64,000 bases of DNA from Monocercomonoides exilis (lineage: Eukaryota; Preaxostyla; Oxymonadida; Polymastigidae): the NCBI GenBank assembly GCA_001643675.2, contig LSRY02000005.1:126501-190500 (forward strand), given 5' to 3'. Numbering within the stretch: position 1 is the stretch's first letter; the number at the start of each line of letters is the position of its first letter. A program made the position numbers and the translations under genes. The notes beneath the pieces are model-generated. The model saw only the letters and a program-made list of their open reading frames with translations. It had not been told where the DNA came from and searched no databases. Positions 36,013-47,900 of the stretch are shown here, piece after piece.

Positions 36013-38852
36013 TTATTTAGAAACTGATCCATCTTCACCGGAAAAAGCTAAATCTTCCGAGCGCATCAACTCAGCAGCCAAGCTGCTCAATTCGCCATCA
36101 CTATCTGCGTCTGCTTTCGCACTTCTTTGTTCATTGCTGCGAGGGAAAATGATATCCCTGCTGCAAAATATGAACATGTGATAATCCTCAAGAAACCTGA
36201 TTATGAGAAAATACGATGAAGCGCATAAAAACAAATAGAAGAATATAATGAACGTTTAAAAATATATATAAATATTAACAAAAATTAAATGTAATTATTA
36301 TGATCATCAATCAAAAACATCAATTATAAACAATAAAAATACACACTTCGTCAAATGACGTGAATACTTCAAAATTCTTTTTATTTCCTTATTGTTTTCT
36401 GTCATTTTATAGTCGCACAGAATTTCAGGTATTCTGAGAACGAGCCGGAGCAAATGCTCACCACCGTAGATGTCAGAAAAGTTCTTGGCCTCTTTTGGAA
36501 TGTCGCCAATGTTTGTAACAGAAGATAGAATTTGCGTGGGATAAATCACTGTGTTCAACTCTTCTGCTGCGTGTACCACACCAGTCGGAGGGAAAAGAAA
36601 GTTCATGTTAGTTTTGTAAGTAAAAGAGGAAGAGGAAGAAGACGAGGACGAAGATGAATCAGATGACTCGTCAGAAATTGATTCTTCTTCGATATCCATT
36701 CTGTTGTCTTCTTCTGGAGCCATTTCATTTGTGGATGCATCAACAACATCATCAACATCATCAACATCATCAACAGTCATTTCAATGCTGGCCATTTCTC
36801 TGCTTATGTTGTCTATGCTGGAGACTTCTGTGCTTGTCACTTCTGCGTGAGTAACTTCAGAAATAGATGCCATGCTCGACTCAGATGAGTCCTGTTGCAC
36901 TTCAATTGATTGCTCAGCCATCGGAACAGAAGCAGACTCAATTTGAGTGGAAGGCGCAGAAGCTGCCAGTTGTGCAGGTACAGGCGCAGGCTCAATTGCA
37001 GTGGTAGCGGCAGTTGCAGTGGCAGCTGTCGGACGGCGAACAGGTAAAATGCGCAGCCTGACCGGAATTTGAACTTTTGGCTGTCCTGTTTGTGCATTCT
37101 GTGCTGCCTGAGGTGAAGCAGCAGAAGCTCCGCGTTGAATGCCTGTTCTCGTCGCCATTTCTTCAGGTGAGATTTCAATCAGCCTCATCCTCTTCGACGT
37201 TCCTGAGTCTGTTTGTGTTCGGCCATCAGCCAACTCAGAGGAAGGAATATGCCCATAAGACATACTTGAGTCTGGCGGAGTAACTGAAGCAAAGCCAGAA
37301 GCAGTTGAACGAGAACCAGATGCTCTGAGCAACTTCGCGTTTGCTTTCCTCTTCTTCGCATCCAACAATTGCTGAATGTTGATTGGTGGTTCCTTGTCTC
37401 GACTTCTCACCACATGTGTTTTGTCCCCCTTCCACACAAGGCCAGGTCCTCTGTTTCGGGCGAGCTTCAGATAGATCTGCTTTGCTTGCTCAATTTCTGG
37501 CTCCATCGTCAGCAGTGGCACAAGGAACTTGTCAAACGAACGCTTCATCCACACAGCAAACTCGAAATACGGAGTGTGAATATATGGCTCAGCTTCTGAC
37601 GCTTCAATTGGATTCTCAATTTCTTCTTCTTCGTCAAAGGATGACAATGGCGTTGCATTATTGGTAAAAACAAAGTTTGTAGCTGCAGCAGTCGATGCGC
37701 CGGAAGTAGAAGAAAATGAGGAAGAGGAGGAAGATGATAGCGAAGAGGTTGAAGAAGCAGGAGAAGGCATAGGTGAGGTTGAAATGGTTGTGGGTGTGTG
37801 TGTGGTTGTGAAAGGAGAAGTTGATTGTGTAGATGAAGGCGCACAGGCACTTGCGGTGCTGCTTGTCGCAAAAGTGGATGCTGGATGAAGCAAATTATGC
37901 TCTAATCCAGTTTGGGCAGTTGTTGTGTTGGATTGACCAGATGTTCTAAGCTCAAACTGATTGACTTCAACGCTTGCTGAAGTAATATTTGCAGATGTTG
38001 AATTTTGAGAGCATAAAGCACCGCTTGTGGTGCTACCGGTAGTGGAACCGGGTATGCTGTTCCTCCGTCTGTTAGGTAATGAATTTTTGATTATTCCGTA
38101 CAACTCGTTTATTTCCGATTGATCAAATATCGTTTCTGTTATATGGTCCATTAAATCATTTGCATTTTGTTCTTCCCATAAAACAAAGTTCCATAAAATG
38201 GTACTAACTGAAGGTGTTCTTGGAAGTGGTATGAGCTTTTACAAACAATAAAAAAGAATTGAATATCAAAATAACCAGTAATGAATAAATTTTAACATTT
38301 TGATATATAAACCTTGTCATCAGTTGAAATAGAAAGATAATCCCGAATGACTCTTGATTTCAGATTTGAAGTCAGAAGATAATTCATGCAACGGTATGGC
38401 TATTTGGTTTAATTGAATACTTTAAAGATGAATGACATCAAATATATGCAAACTGAAGGTTTTTCCTTTTTTGAAGTGAACAAAGGGCGCTTCCAAGAAA
38501 TTGAGAAATAGCTTCTTCCACCCTTTGAATTTTTGCGTTTCCTCGAATAAACAATGCTTCTTTTTTTCTCTGTTTAATTTCATATTAATAATTTGGTGAA
38601 AATATGAATAGATTTAAAGAAAAATTCAAGCGTTTTGTGATTTATAAACACCTTTATTGTTTCTCATTAATTGTTCTCCAATGCGCTCTCTAGGAGCTTC
38701 ATTAGGAAAAGGATATTTATCGTCTTTGATATTCATTAATAGTTGATTGCTGATGTCCAATACTTTGCATACATAAACTATTTAAACAATTTTCCTGGTT
38801 ATGGGAATAAATTTGAAATCATTATAGGGTATTTCACATCCACCAGGTTCGT
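36013..38852 (-). CDS. MRG-domain chromatin protein (MRG15/Eaf3-like), 5' end tentative
   Basis: Exons supported by phase: 38777-38652, 38569-38454, 38399-38313, 38235-36347, 36160-36013; at least 788 residues. A further upstream exon ending near 38828 (donor GTGGAT) is tentative and the start codon is not found. MRG proteins read histone methylation or scaffold NuA4/Rpd3-type acetylation and deacetylation complexes. The MRG domain appears in pieces: LIPLPRTPSVSTIL; FAVWMKRSFDKFLVPLL; and IYGGEHLLRLVLRIPEIL followed by IKRILKYSRHLT, which is the most diagnostic part. A Ser/Thr-rich insert (about 37.70-38.05 kb) and a longer Ala/Ser/Glu-rich one (about 36.60-37.45 kb) split the domain. A Lys/Arg-rich linker (KKRSIVYSRKRK) precedes it. 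An N-terminal chromo-barrel is expected in the family but is not clearly visible. The last intron ends in a TTTGCAGCAG acceptor, allowing two tail variants. Confidence 0.78.
36736..36784 (-). repeat. Coding 9-nt tandem repeat (CATCATCAA)n
   Basis: Three to four copies of a 9-nt unit in the MRG gene encode the repeated DVDDVDDVVD acidic stretch on the minus strand. Confidence 0.75.
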
Positions 38853-39699
38853 GTTTATTCAATTTGAACTGTATATTTAAAGAGAAAATGTTAATATTAA
38901 TTTTTTTTACAAATATTCAAGTTTTAAAGTTATTTGATCTTTAAATATCATGCACAATGATTTTTTTGAATTCTGTAATTATAAATGTTTAGAAAATAAT
39001 GGATATGAAAAACTGTATTCTTTGCAATGATTGAAGAAAAAATTGGAATCAAAAATGAACTTTTTTCGTTTCTTTTGAAATAACCGATTTTTATTTCTTT
39101 TCTCACACTCTATGGGTTCCAATTTTTATTCTATGTGTCTGATCAAATAACCATTATTAAGAACAAAATGTCGAAAAACCTGTCAAGTCTAAATCAAATT
39201 GTGGATAATTGAAAAAATAATGATATAAATTTGAAAATTACATATTCTCGGCTTGGACATCACTGCAATATTTAATGAATTCGAATATTGATGATTGCAA
39301 AATGATATTTTTTTAGAAAAAACAAAATAATTATTGAAAAAGTTGAAAAAAAATGAATTTTGTTTTTTATAATTTCATAAAATAATAATTATTATTACAA
39401 TTGAATGTGTGCAATTTGCGCACAATCGATTCGGAAATTTTAAATGAATGTGATTTGTTTTTTGAATTATTTGAAAAAGGCGACAGTGTTTTGCAATAAA
39501 ACTGAAAAATGGAAAAATATTAGCTTCGGAGTGAAAAAACAAATACTGCATTTTAAAATACAATAACTTATTGAATTAACAAGTGTGAATCTTTTTGATT
39601 TAAGAAAATTTTCCTGTGTGTTGATTAAAAAAAAGGTTTTTGTCATCAGAAAAATGTTTTTCAAAAAAATAGCTAATTTGTTTTGTGAAAATTTCAATT

Positions 39700-39840
39700 T
39701 GATTCCTTTTCAAATAAAACAAAAATATTATATTTTCATAAATTTTCTGTTCCCACTCACTTATCTTCACTGAAATGGTAATATTAACATTGTTAAGGGA
39801 TTGCTTCCATTTTTGTCAAGTTGTATTTGAGGGAACAGAT
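39700..39840. repeat. Degraded relative of inverted-repeat family A
   Basis: The stretch ATAAATTTTCTGTTCCCACT, followed by CTTATCTTC and later GGGATTGCTTCCATTTTTGT, parallels TTTAATTTCTGTTTCTCCTC, AATCTTC and GATTCCATATTTGTGAAG in the copy at 39921-40170. The arms no longer pair well. Confidence 0.4.
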
Positions 39841-39920
39841 AATTAATGATGATAAGAATTTTTTTTTATTATTCGAAAATCTTAACAAAAGGAAGTTTTC
39901 AAAAAAAAAAAAAAATAGGC

Positions 39921-40170
39921 CATATGGGTGATTCTTTTTGAAAAGTTCCAAATGTTTAATTTTCAGATAAATCAAAATTTTCATATTTTGCTTTAATTTC
40001 TGTTTCTCCTCACGAATCTTCTTAAGAATGTTTGAAATAGCATTATCAAGATATTGATTCCATATTTGTGAAGTTTGGTGTTCACGGACAAAATTTTCAT
40101 AAAAATATGAAATTATTGATTTATTTGAAAATTAAACTTTTGCCACTTTTCAAAAAGAATCACTCATATG
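39921..40170. repeat. Inverted-repeat element, family A copy 2
   Basis: About 250 bp. The left end CATATGGGTGATTCTTTTTG pairs with the right end CAAAAAGAATCACTCATATG, and the pairing continues inward for about 70 bp. The left arm shares TTTTTGAAAAGTTCC and TGTTTAATTTTCA with copy 1 at 8457-8686, so the two are members of one dispersed family. Confidence 0.65.
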
Positions 40171-41202
40171 TTCATAAAATGAAGATTCGTTTTTGTGATT
40201 TGAAAACAAACATGATGAATGTTTTCTGAAAAAGAAGAACATTTTCATCCTTGAAATCCTATTATTTTCTTATGAATTTTCCTCACCTTGTTAAATCGTG
40301 CATAATTCAATCTGGAAATAAGTATTTAATCAGTTTCCTAAACTGAATACATATATTTTTCACTCTGAATGAATTTATGTATGCACTTTTGGAATTTTTT
40401 GATAGGCTTATTAGTGTTGTTCAGAATAAATTTTAAGATCAATGACTATTCTTAATTGAAATGTGCATAATTAACGCTGTCAAGTGAATTCATTAAAAAA
40501 TTATAAGTTTTCCATGATAATGATTTTTTCTGAAGAATCAGAAAATTTCATGTTTATTGACAAATAATAAAAATCCGGGATGTATTTCTCGTCCTTTTCA
40601 CGAATAATTACAAAATATCAAAAATTTGTCACTTTTATATGCTCAGCCAAAAACCAACTTTTCACAAATAATTTTTTTTTCAAAAAATATTCAATTAATT
40701 ATAAATTGAATAAGAAGTTTTCAAATTTCGAATGATAAGTTTATTGATTTCAAATAATAAGTTTCAGAACGTTGAATAATGAGTTTGCCAAATTTGAATA
40801 ATAAATGATGGATATAAAAAAAAAATGCAATAAAGAATTTTGTTTTTTTGAAAAAATGACATTCACAATTTTAACCAAATTTTGAACTTATATGTGAACA
40901 ATGAACTCAAATGAATGATATTACACTAATCGATATCATATATATTTATATTTTTTTGAAACTTTGAACAACAAAAAAATGAAATGATAAAGATGAAGAT
41001 TCAAAAGATACTCTTTTTCCGTTTGTTTATTCTGACTTATTTCTATTTTATAATATTCTGCGGAATCATATGTTGAATTTCAATAACGAATAAAGATATG
41101 AATTTGATAATTCATTCCCATTAGTTAATTACAAGAATTTTAATTTTGATTTTTTTCTTTTTCAACTAAAAATATTGTGTTAAAGAGCATAATATTTAGC
41201 TT

Positions 41203-43494
41203 ATGCTTTTTTATTTAATATATATTTTTCGGGAGGTTTGTAAAATTTGCACAATTTGAAAGTCTTTTTTTCTTTCATTTATATGCTTCTTCTTAGGCTC
41301 TCATGTACTCTCCAACAATTGACACAAATGATAACCGTATGTATTGATATTGCTGTCTTTATGATGTTATTTTTAATCTATTTTTTAAAATTTCTAGAGA
41401 TTGGAAATTGTACTTGTGATTTAACTCCTGAAAAATGTGACATTCTGTGTGGATGTGATCCGTATTGTTCAGATTATTTGCCATCATTTCCTTTTGTATT
41501 TCCTAATCATCCCAACGCTAAGTTTGAGTTTTTTTTAAATTTTTATGAACAACCAACTATATGTTTTCATTTCATATTTGCTTTGAATTTATTTCTAGAA
41601 AAACAATTCTGTGCAATGAAACAGACTTTGTGAGAAAAATTAATGTTCCCTCATCAGATTTCAAATGGGGAAGCGTTCTGGAAACTCAGTTTTGCGTTCA
41701 GTTTAACAATAGTATTGTTGTTCTTTTTTAGAAAAAAATAAAGCTAACAATATTTTCAGATCCATCTCTTGGATACAAGTATAAAGATATCGTTTTAAAG
41801 GAAAAACTAAGTACAGACGAAGTGTGAAAGAATATTTTACAATATTTTTTTATCCTCTGTTATAGATCAACACTGAATTGGATAAAGCAATAAAAACGAC
41901 TAATCTTACAAAAATAGCAAATGACATTGGAGACAATACCGAACATTATATTGTTTGATATTCATTCAATTTTCACGATTATTAAAGCATGATTCTTTTT
42001 TTTTTTCGATTTGAATTATTTTAAAATGTGCTTTATGATTTAAAAAAACTCATGAAAAGTTCGGAGATTCCCTTCGAGATAGTAGTGAGCAAGCACAATT
42101 CGTAGGAATATCTCCGTTTGGAACATGCCAAATAAGAAGAGGAATTCTTGGTTTGATTTTTAAAATTATAGAGAAAGGCTTATCGTTTTTTTCTTATGCG
42201 ATTCTTGTGATGCTTTTATAAGATTTTGGACGAGAGCAAACGTTAATTTGCAGCCAATCACCAACAACTCCAATTACAATCACAGACATAACAGGCACTT
42301 TTCTTTCTTCAATCACAACTGTTTGATTCATCTTCCAAAATCTTTAATAATTTAAAAGTTTAAAAATTTCTTCTTTCTTTTTTTGCGTACTTTTTTCATC
42401 AATTGAACCAAAGAAAAAAGGGCTGCCCGATCCCATTACAAACATCACAGCTCGCGTTCGCGCAGATTCAGGGAGTGCGACCAATGCTCTTGATAAAGTG
42501 CAAATCCGGTATGTTTTTAGCTTCTTTCAAACATTCATGTTTCTGGACAATCTTTATTTTCTCTCTGTATCAAACAACAACAAAATTTCACAAAGCTTTT
42601 TATACGAAATGCCCGGGAGCATCCACTCAGTTGATGTTCTCTACGGGCACCACAAAGACAGCCAGTCCCTCCAAACCACCATTGAAGTGCTGTGGTCTCC
42701 GTATGTCGATCCTTCGGGAAGGCCGCAGCCATTTCCCGCTTCAGGCGCCCCTGGGTATCTTGGAGGATGGCCAGTCATCGCTTCCTCGTCGAGCTCTGCT
42801 CCGTTTGCGATCGACTCAGCAGACGAAGGGGCGATGAAAGTGACGGCGACACAATCGACAGGGACGGAAGAGCACATCATCCGCTTTGGCTGCGACATGA
42901 GAATCAGCGTGGAAGACCCGGCTGTGGCTGATGTTGACAGCGCATTCTCGTTCGTCTCTGCAAATGGCGAGTTCGCAGCTGTGTCCTCATTCGGCGTTGC
43001 GTCGGTTGACAACGACGACGATTGGGTGCCCATCATCGAAGGAAGCACTGACTGCAAAACAAACGGCGATGTTTGCGTTGGGATTGAGCTTCAATTTCTC
43101 ACAGTTTGTGATTCTATTAACAAATTGTTTCATTAAAAAATTATTTTTTAAAAATTTGTTTTCTTTCAATAAACTTTTTCATTTTTTTTTAAATAAGGAA
43201 AATGCTGGATTTTCTATCAATCCCCAGCCACGAATACTTGGCGTGCGCAAGAGCTATGTTGGAGTGAGTTCAGCAACAGCCAGTGCGATGCATCATTTCT
43301 ATTGCAGCGTCTCTTTCAACACACTCGCAGGCCAAGCTATCTCAGAGGTTGTTCCTGGACCACCAAGCGTTTTCCGGCTTCCTGAAGATATTTTATATCC
43401 CTTCAGAAGCGCAGGCTCACATCACAAGCCTATTCAATTCACATCGCTTTGCTTGGTAATTGCTTCTCTTCTAACTCTCATGTGGAACTTCTGA
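41203..43494 (+). CDS. Tectonic-family ciliary transition-zone protein
   Basis: Eleven exons: 41203-41235, 41297-41336, 41398-41521, 41599-41711, 41760-41821, 41866-41952, 42060-42150, 42223-42320, 42414-42508, 42596-43103, 43198-43494. Every phase closes and the product is 515 residues, near the usual tectonic size. The short first exon supplies a hydrophobic start (MLFYLIYIF). The hallmark is the cysteine cluster CTCDLTPEKCDILCGCDPYC, matching the tectonic pattern C-x-C-D-L-T...C-D...C-x-C-D-x-x-C. Further tectonic-like features are GYLGGWPVI after an aspartate/glycine-rich strand region, NPQPRILGV, an LYPF motif near the end and a hydrophobic C-terminal anchor (SLCLVIASLLTLMW). Tectonics act in the MKS module at the base of the flagellum, controlling entry of membrane proteins. 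Exon 10 is clearly richer in G and C than the rest. Which tectonic paralogue this equals cannot be told. Confidence 0.87.
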
Positions 43495-43828
43495 ATATAA
43501 CTGACTTCCAATACACTTTTTCTTTTTCCTTTGATTTTTATCAACTTTTTAAATTACACTTCATTCGTTCATCAACATGCTCAGCGCCATAAAAAAATAA
43601 TGATATGAATTACATATCGAGATGTATTCTGTCTTAAAAAAAAAAACAAAAATGAGTTCAATTAAAAACTTGCCAATTCGAAAAAGTTTATTTATCTTAA
43701 TTTATCAAATGTGTTGCTTGAGGGAGAGAAAGAGAGATGCGACATCCGTCAAAGCAATCAATAAGCCCGTTTTTTATTATTTAAACAAGTATGAATCGAA
43801 GTTAGAAAAATTGTGAACACAAGAACAG
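43495..43828. other. Convergent intergenic region
   Basis: About 330 bp of AT-rich sequence between the tectonic stop codon and the E2 stop codon. No gene or repeat is seen. Confidence 0.6.
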
Positions 43829-44674
43829 TTAGATCTCCTCTTGAGATTTTCTAACAGTGCGTGCCACTCTCTTTTTGAACTCCGATGTATTTGATCTCCA
43901 CATAACCTTGTTATAACAAAAGAAAAAAATAAATCAAAACGCCAGGTTATTTGAAAAAAATACAAATAATAATTACAAACTGCTGCATCAACATTAGCGG
44001 GGCTCTGAACATAAGATAATGAAACATTTAATATAATATATATCAAATTCATAAAACTAATAAAAAAAAACACACTTGATCGTTAGGCTCTCCAAGCATT
44101 GATTGAACACATATAAGGATTGATTCAACTGAATTAATTGGGCGCCATCTTTCTGAAGACTGCTCATATCCCCATTGATCCTCTCCCGGCGCGTGAAGAA
44201 TAGAAATGCACACACGTCCGTCAGGATAAACTTTGAAAAAGAAAAAGAATAAAACAATATACTTTTTTTAAAATACAAACTATTTGGATGCCACATTTCC
44301 GATGTGAATTTCATTCTCGGTGGATAATTTGGATATTCATCAGAAAATTCAAGTACTGCTTGAAACAGTCCTTCTGCGTACGGAGTTTCAGGTGGGCCCG
44401 TAATGCACACAGCCCATCTGAAAATATTTGAATCATCTACAAGTCCAACAGATATACCTAAAAGGCAAGAAAAATAAAAGATATCAACATGATTATTATC
44501 AAGAAATATTCTAGAAAAAATGCATCAGCTAATACCTTCGATTGGATGCTTGTTAAGTTCGACAAGTTCTCTGCGAAGATGAATTGCAGCAACAGAAGTT
44601 GCTGAACCTGATCCAAATACACGATCATCCTTTTTTGCAAGTGGATCCAGGGCCTGTGCTTTTGGTTGTGCCAT
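43829..44674 (-). CDS. Ubiquitin-conjugating enzyme E2, UBC7/UBE2G2 type
   Basis: Five exons: 44674-44536, 44457-44281, 44230-44076, 44004-43981 (only 24 nt) and 43906-43829; 190 residues. The E2 fold is complete: N-terminal helix ([12 protein letters not shown]), the PPRMKF strand, WHPN, and the catalytic cysteine in [15 protein letters not shown]. The acidic-loop insertion after the active site ([17 protein letters not shown]) marks the Cdc34/UBC7/UBE2G group. [16 protein letters not shown] and [17 protein letters not shown] are closest in my memory to UBE2G2, the E2 of ER-associated degradation, although the N-terminus also resembles UBE2G1. It would take ubiquitin from E1 and, with an ER-bound RING ligase, build Lys48 chains on misfolded proteins. 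There is a short N-terminal extension before the first helix (about 28 residues). No key residue is missing. Confidence 0.95.
43981..44004 (-). other. 24-nt micro-exon of the E2 gene
   Basis: Encodes only SPANVDAA, a conserved E2 segment, between an acceptor TGTTCAG and a donor GTTTGT. Both neighbours are in phase 0, so skipping would delete eight residues without a frameshift. Confidence 0.85.
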
Positions 44675-44916
44675 TTACTTGATTTTATAAAGTGTTAAAA
44701 GGAAAAGAAATAAAAGCAGGTAAATTTTGATCTTAAAACCCTTATTGTTTTAAGAGTTAGTCATTAACTTTCCTGCCTTTCTAATAATAGCAATTATCAT
44801 TCTTAAATTAAAAATTGTACTCGAATAAAATATGCTCAAATAAAAAACAACAAGAATGCGTTGCGAAATGATAAATACAAATAAATAATATGAAAATGGA
44901 GGATAAAAAATATCAA

Positions 44917-47900
44917 TTACATAAATTCGGAATCATCCCACCGAAGAGAATGTTTTGGTAACAAAGAAACGTGATGCACATACGAAGATTTAAGCGAGTT
45001 ATGTATTTTTCTTTCGCAATTTGAACAAAGACGAAGAGGGCGGCGTGATTTTTTCGAATCAAGAACACAGCAGTTAGAACATTCGAGCGAAGCTGCTTCG
45101 ATGCAGCATACATCACAAGCAAGCAAAATAGTGGTAGAGAACGAAGAAGCACTAGCAGCGCGGAAACTGTCAGCGGAAGCAGGTGCCGAAGGATCTGCTT
45201 CAGGAATGCAAGAAATGTATGCCTGGTGCTGAAGAGAGTGCTCCTTCATGCAGCACGCACAAAGAGAAACAGAACAAACATCACAGACACACAGCTGGCG
45301 CTGTATTGGAGACTTGTCCCACTGCAACGCATCCTTAACAACCACTCCTTTTGCACTTTGCTCTTTCACAACCAGTTTTCCGTGCTTGTAAAGCACAAGT
45401 TCATCTTCTGAACTTAAATACTGTGAACTGCTTGTAACTTCAACGTTATTTTTACTCGTTTCATTCTCGCTTTTTATCACATCATCTTCCATCAATGATG
45501 AAGATGCTTCTATTTCTGCACTACAACTAGCAGCACACTTTGTTGATGTAGGAGAATCAAAACGATCAGTTGAAAGGCTTTTTGAGGATTCATCAGAACT
45601 TTTAGATGAAAAGTACTTTCTCGATGAAATGCCATCGCTTGTGATGTGTTTTTTCAGCAGCGGTGTTTGAGAAGTCGCAGAGTCAACAGTTCGAATTGAG
45701 GAGCAGGAAGACAGAGACGAAAGAGAAGCTAAAGAAACGACTGATGCAGAGAGACAAAGCTCTTGTTTGTCTTCAATGTTTTGTTTGCTTTTGTTTTTGC
45801 TGTTTGCACTTTCCATTTCATCAGAGTCATCTTCTCTGCTGCTGTCTGAATCATCTTCGGAAGAGCTTTCAGATTTTGCGTCTTCATCGCTATCACTCGA
45901 AGAATCACCTGAAGAGTCATATGAAGAGTCATCTGAAGAATCAGTTGAAACAGTTGATTCACTTGAGTGCTCAGAGGAACTATCGCTGCTTGTCTCGTCT
46001 GAATCTTCCTGCTCTGTCTTCTGTTTTGCAACACACTTGCTAATTTCTTTTTCTTTCTCTTTCTCTTTTTCCTCTTTTATTAATTCCATTCTTTTAATTC
46101 TTTCAATTCTGGAAGGGCACTGAAGATTGCTGCAGATCATAAGTCTGCTGCGAAAATGAGAAGCTCTTTCTTGCTTTTCAATCTCTGCCAGAATTCGCTT
46201 GACTCTTTCTCTTTGCTCATTTAAAAGAGATTCATTGTCTGATTCATCGGATGCATTTTCTGAATGGCTGTCAGAATAAACGTCGCCTTCATTCTGCTCA
46301 TCCAAAATATCCTTCATTTCGATGAGTTCATTAATCAAAATATTCCTCCTGATTTTCTCTCTTTCTTTCTGCCTTGAAAATTCCTCTCTTTTCTGCAAGA
46401 GCCAGCCATTCAACTGATTTTTCTTTATTTCATCTGCCTGCATTTGGCGGTGTGACGAGAGAGTCATCGTCACCTGGCGTCCGTCCAACGAACACGAAAC
46501 AAGAGAAGAAGTGGCCTGTGGCAGTTGCAATGAGGGCATCATCAATGAACTGGAAGAGGAAGAGGAAGAGGAAGAGGAGGAGGAGGAGGAGGAAGAGAGA
46601 TACAATTCAGGGCCATCAAGTGAATTGTGTTGAAGTAACAATGCTGTTGACTGGCGAGTATCGAAAAGCCGAGTTGATGACAGACCAGGTCCAGCACTTG
46701 GAAAAGAAGAACGATTACCCAAAGAAAGAGTTAAGCTGGCTGAGGAAGAGGACGAAGCAGAAGCAGAATCAGAAGCAGAGTAAGGCGGGCACGACAGGGA
46801 AGAAGAGTAAATTGGAGGGGCAACAAACGGAAGCGTTGCTGACTTTGTGTCTCTAACAGGTATTCGATGTTCAGAGGCAAACAGCTCTGTGCTGATCGCT
46901 TTGTCTTCTTCGTTTCTAAGCATTCGCTCTTCTTCTTCTATTTCTGCAAAATGCATAAGACAGTTTTCTATGTTTTGAGACAACGAAGAAAACTTTTTCT
47001 CTTTTTTGTGTTCCAATGCATCGCAAAACACACAGAAGTACTCTTGGCTTTCATCAGCGACTTCGTCTTGCTCATTTTCATCCATCTTTGAGGAACACTC
47101 AGAATCAAAATGCTTCTGGAGTGTTTGAATAAGACGTGCTCCTGTTGATTCCAGCTGATGTGAGTGCTGCTTGCATCTGTGTGTGACAAAGAAGAGATTG
47201 CAATGAGGACATTGCAAAGGCAGATGAGGTGGAGAAGAGCGGATTGATTGAACTGTTGCTCGAAGAAGCAGCGTCGACTTGTTGTTGAGAATGCACTTCA
47301 ACAGCGGAATTGGATATGTCGATTCAAAAGCATCCAACGGAACACAATCAGAAGGAAGCTCCGGAGTATAAAACGGCGAAAGCTCGCTTGAAGTTTCCTG
47401 TTTTGTATTATCTGCTTCAATATTTTTGTTCGTATCCACTTTGCTGTAACCAGACGAACAAGCTTTTGTATCAGCTTTTGGAGGTGAATCTTTAAACAGA
47501 GGAGAGAGCTCAGCTGAGGCAGAAAGCAAACTTATCTGCTTTTTCATTCTGCTTCCTTCAACGCAGCATCCAATCACAGAGATAAGAACCATCAAAAGCA
47601 CTGGAATAGCCATGCAGACAGTTATCACAATCAACAAATACGGCATCGTCAACGATTTGATGACAAAATTCTCAACAACAGCAGAAGTCGAAGGCAGCTG
47701 CGCAACATAAATTGTCTCATCATTCTCTGCAGAATTACCAGCCTTTGTTTTCTTTGAGGACATTGTCAACGGCACGCGATATTCAGACTTCTTCACTCGT
47801 TTGATTTGAGGTGGAAATGAAATATTTGGATGCTCTTGGTCAAAGCGAAGAGCAGACTTGAGCGAAGTGATGGAGCTCCATCGAAGTGTGGCACACACAA

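Larger units (their letters stand above)
38853..41202. other. AT-rich intergenic region
   Basis: About 2.3 kb between the 5' ends of two divergent genes. Very AT-rich; open frames are short and show no protein-like composition. It holds one clear and one degraded copy of inverted-repeat family A. The unresolved first exon of the MRG gene may lie in its first 200 bp. No tRNA or rRNA is seen. Confidence 0.65.

Noticed and set aside
35969-36181. Plus-strand frame of 70 codons starting in front of a plausible helix, apparently continuing in another frame.
   Set aside because: The minus strand here is the last exon of the MRG gene, with a good acceptor and correct phase; the plus frame also needs a frameshift or an implausibly short 35-bp intron to continue.
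39375-39984. Overlapping short frames on both strands.
   Set aside because: They are AT-rich, overlap each other and a degraded repeat, and resemble no protein.
41247-41633. A single 128-codon frame as a separate small gene.
   Set aside because: It reads through two introns; only its middle part (the Cys-rich tectonic motif) is coding, and the multi-exon model gives consistent phases throughout.
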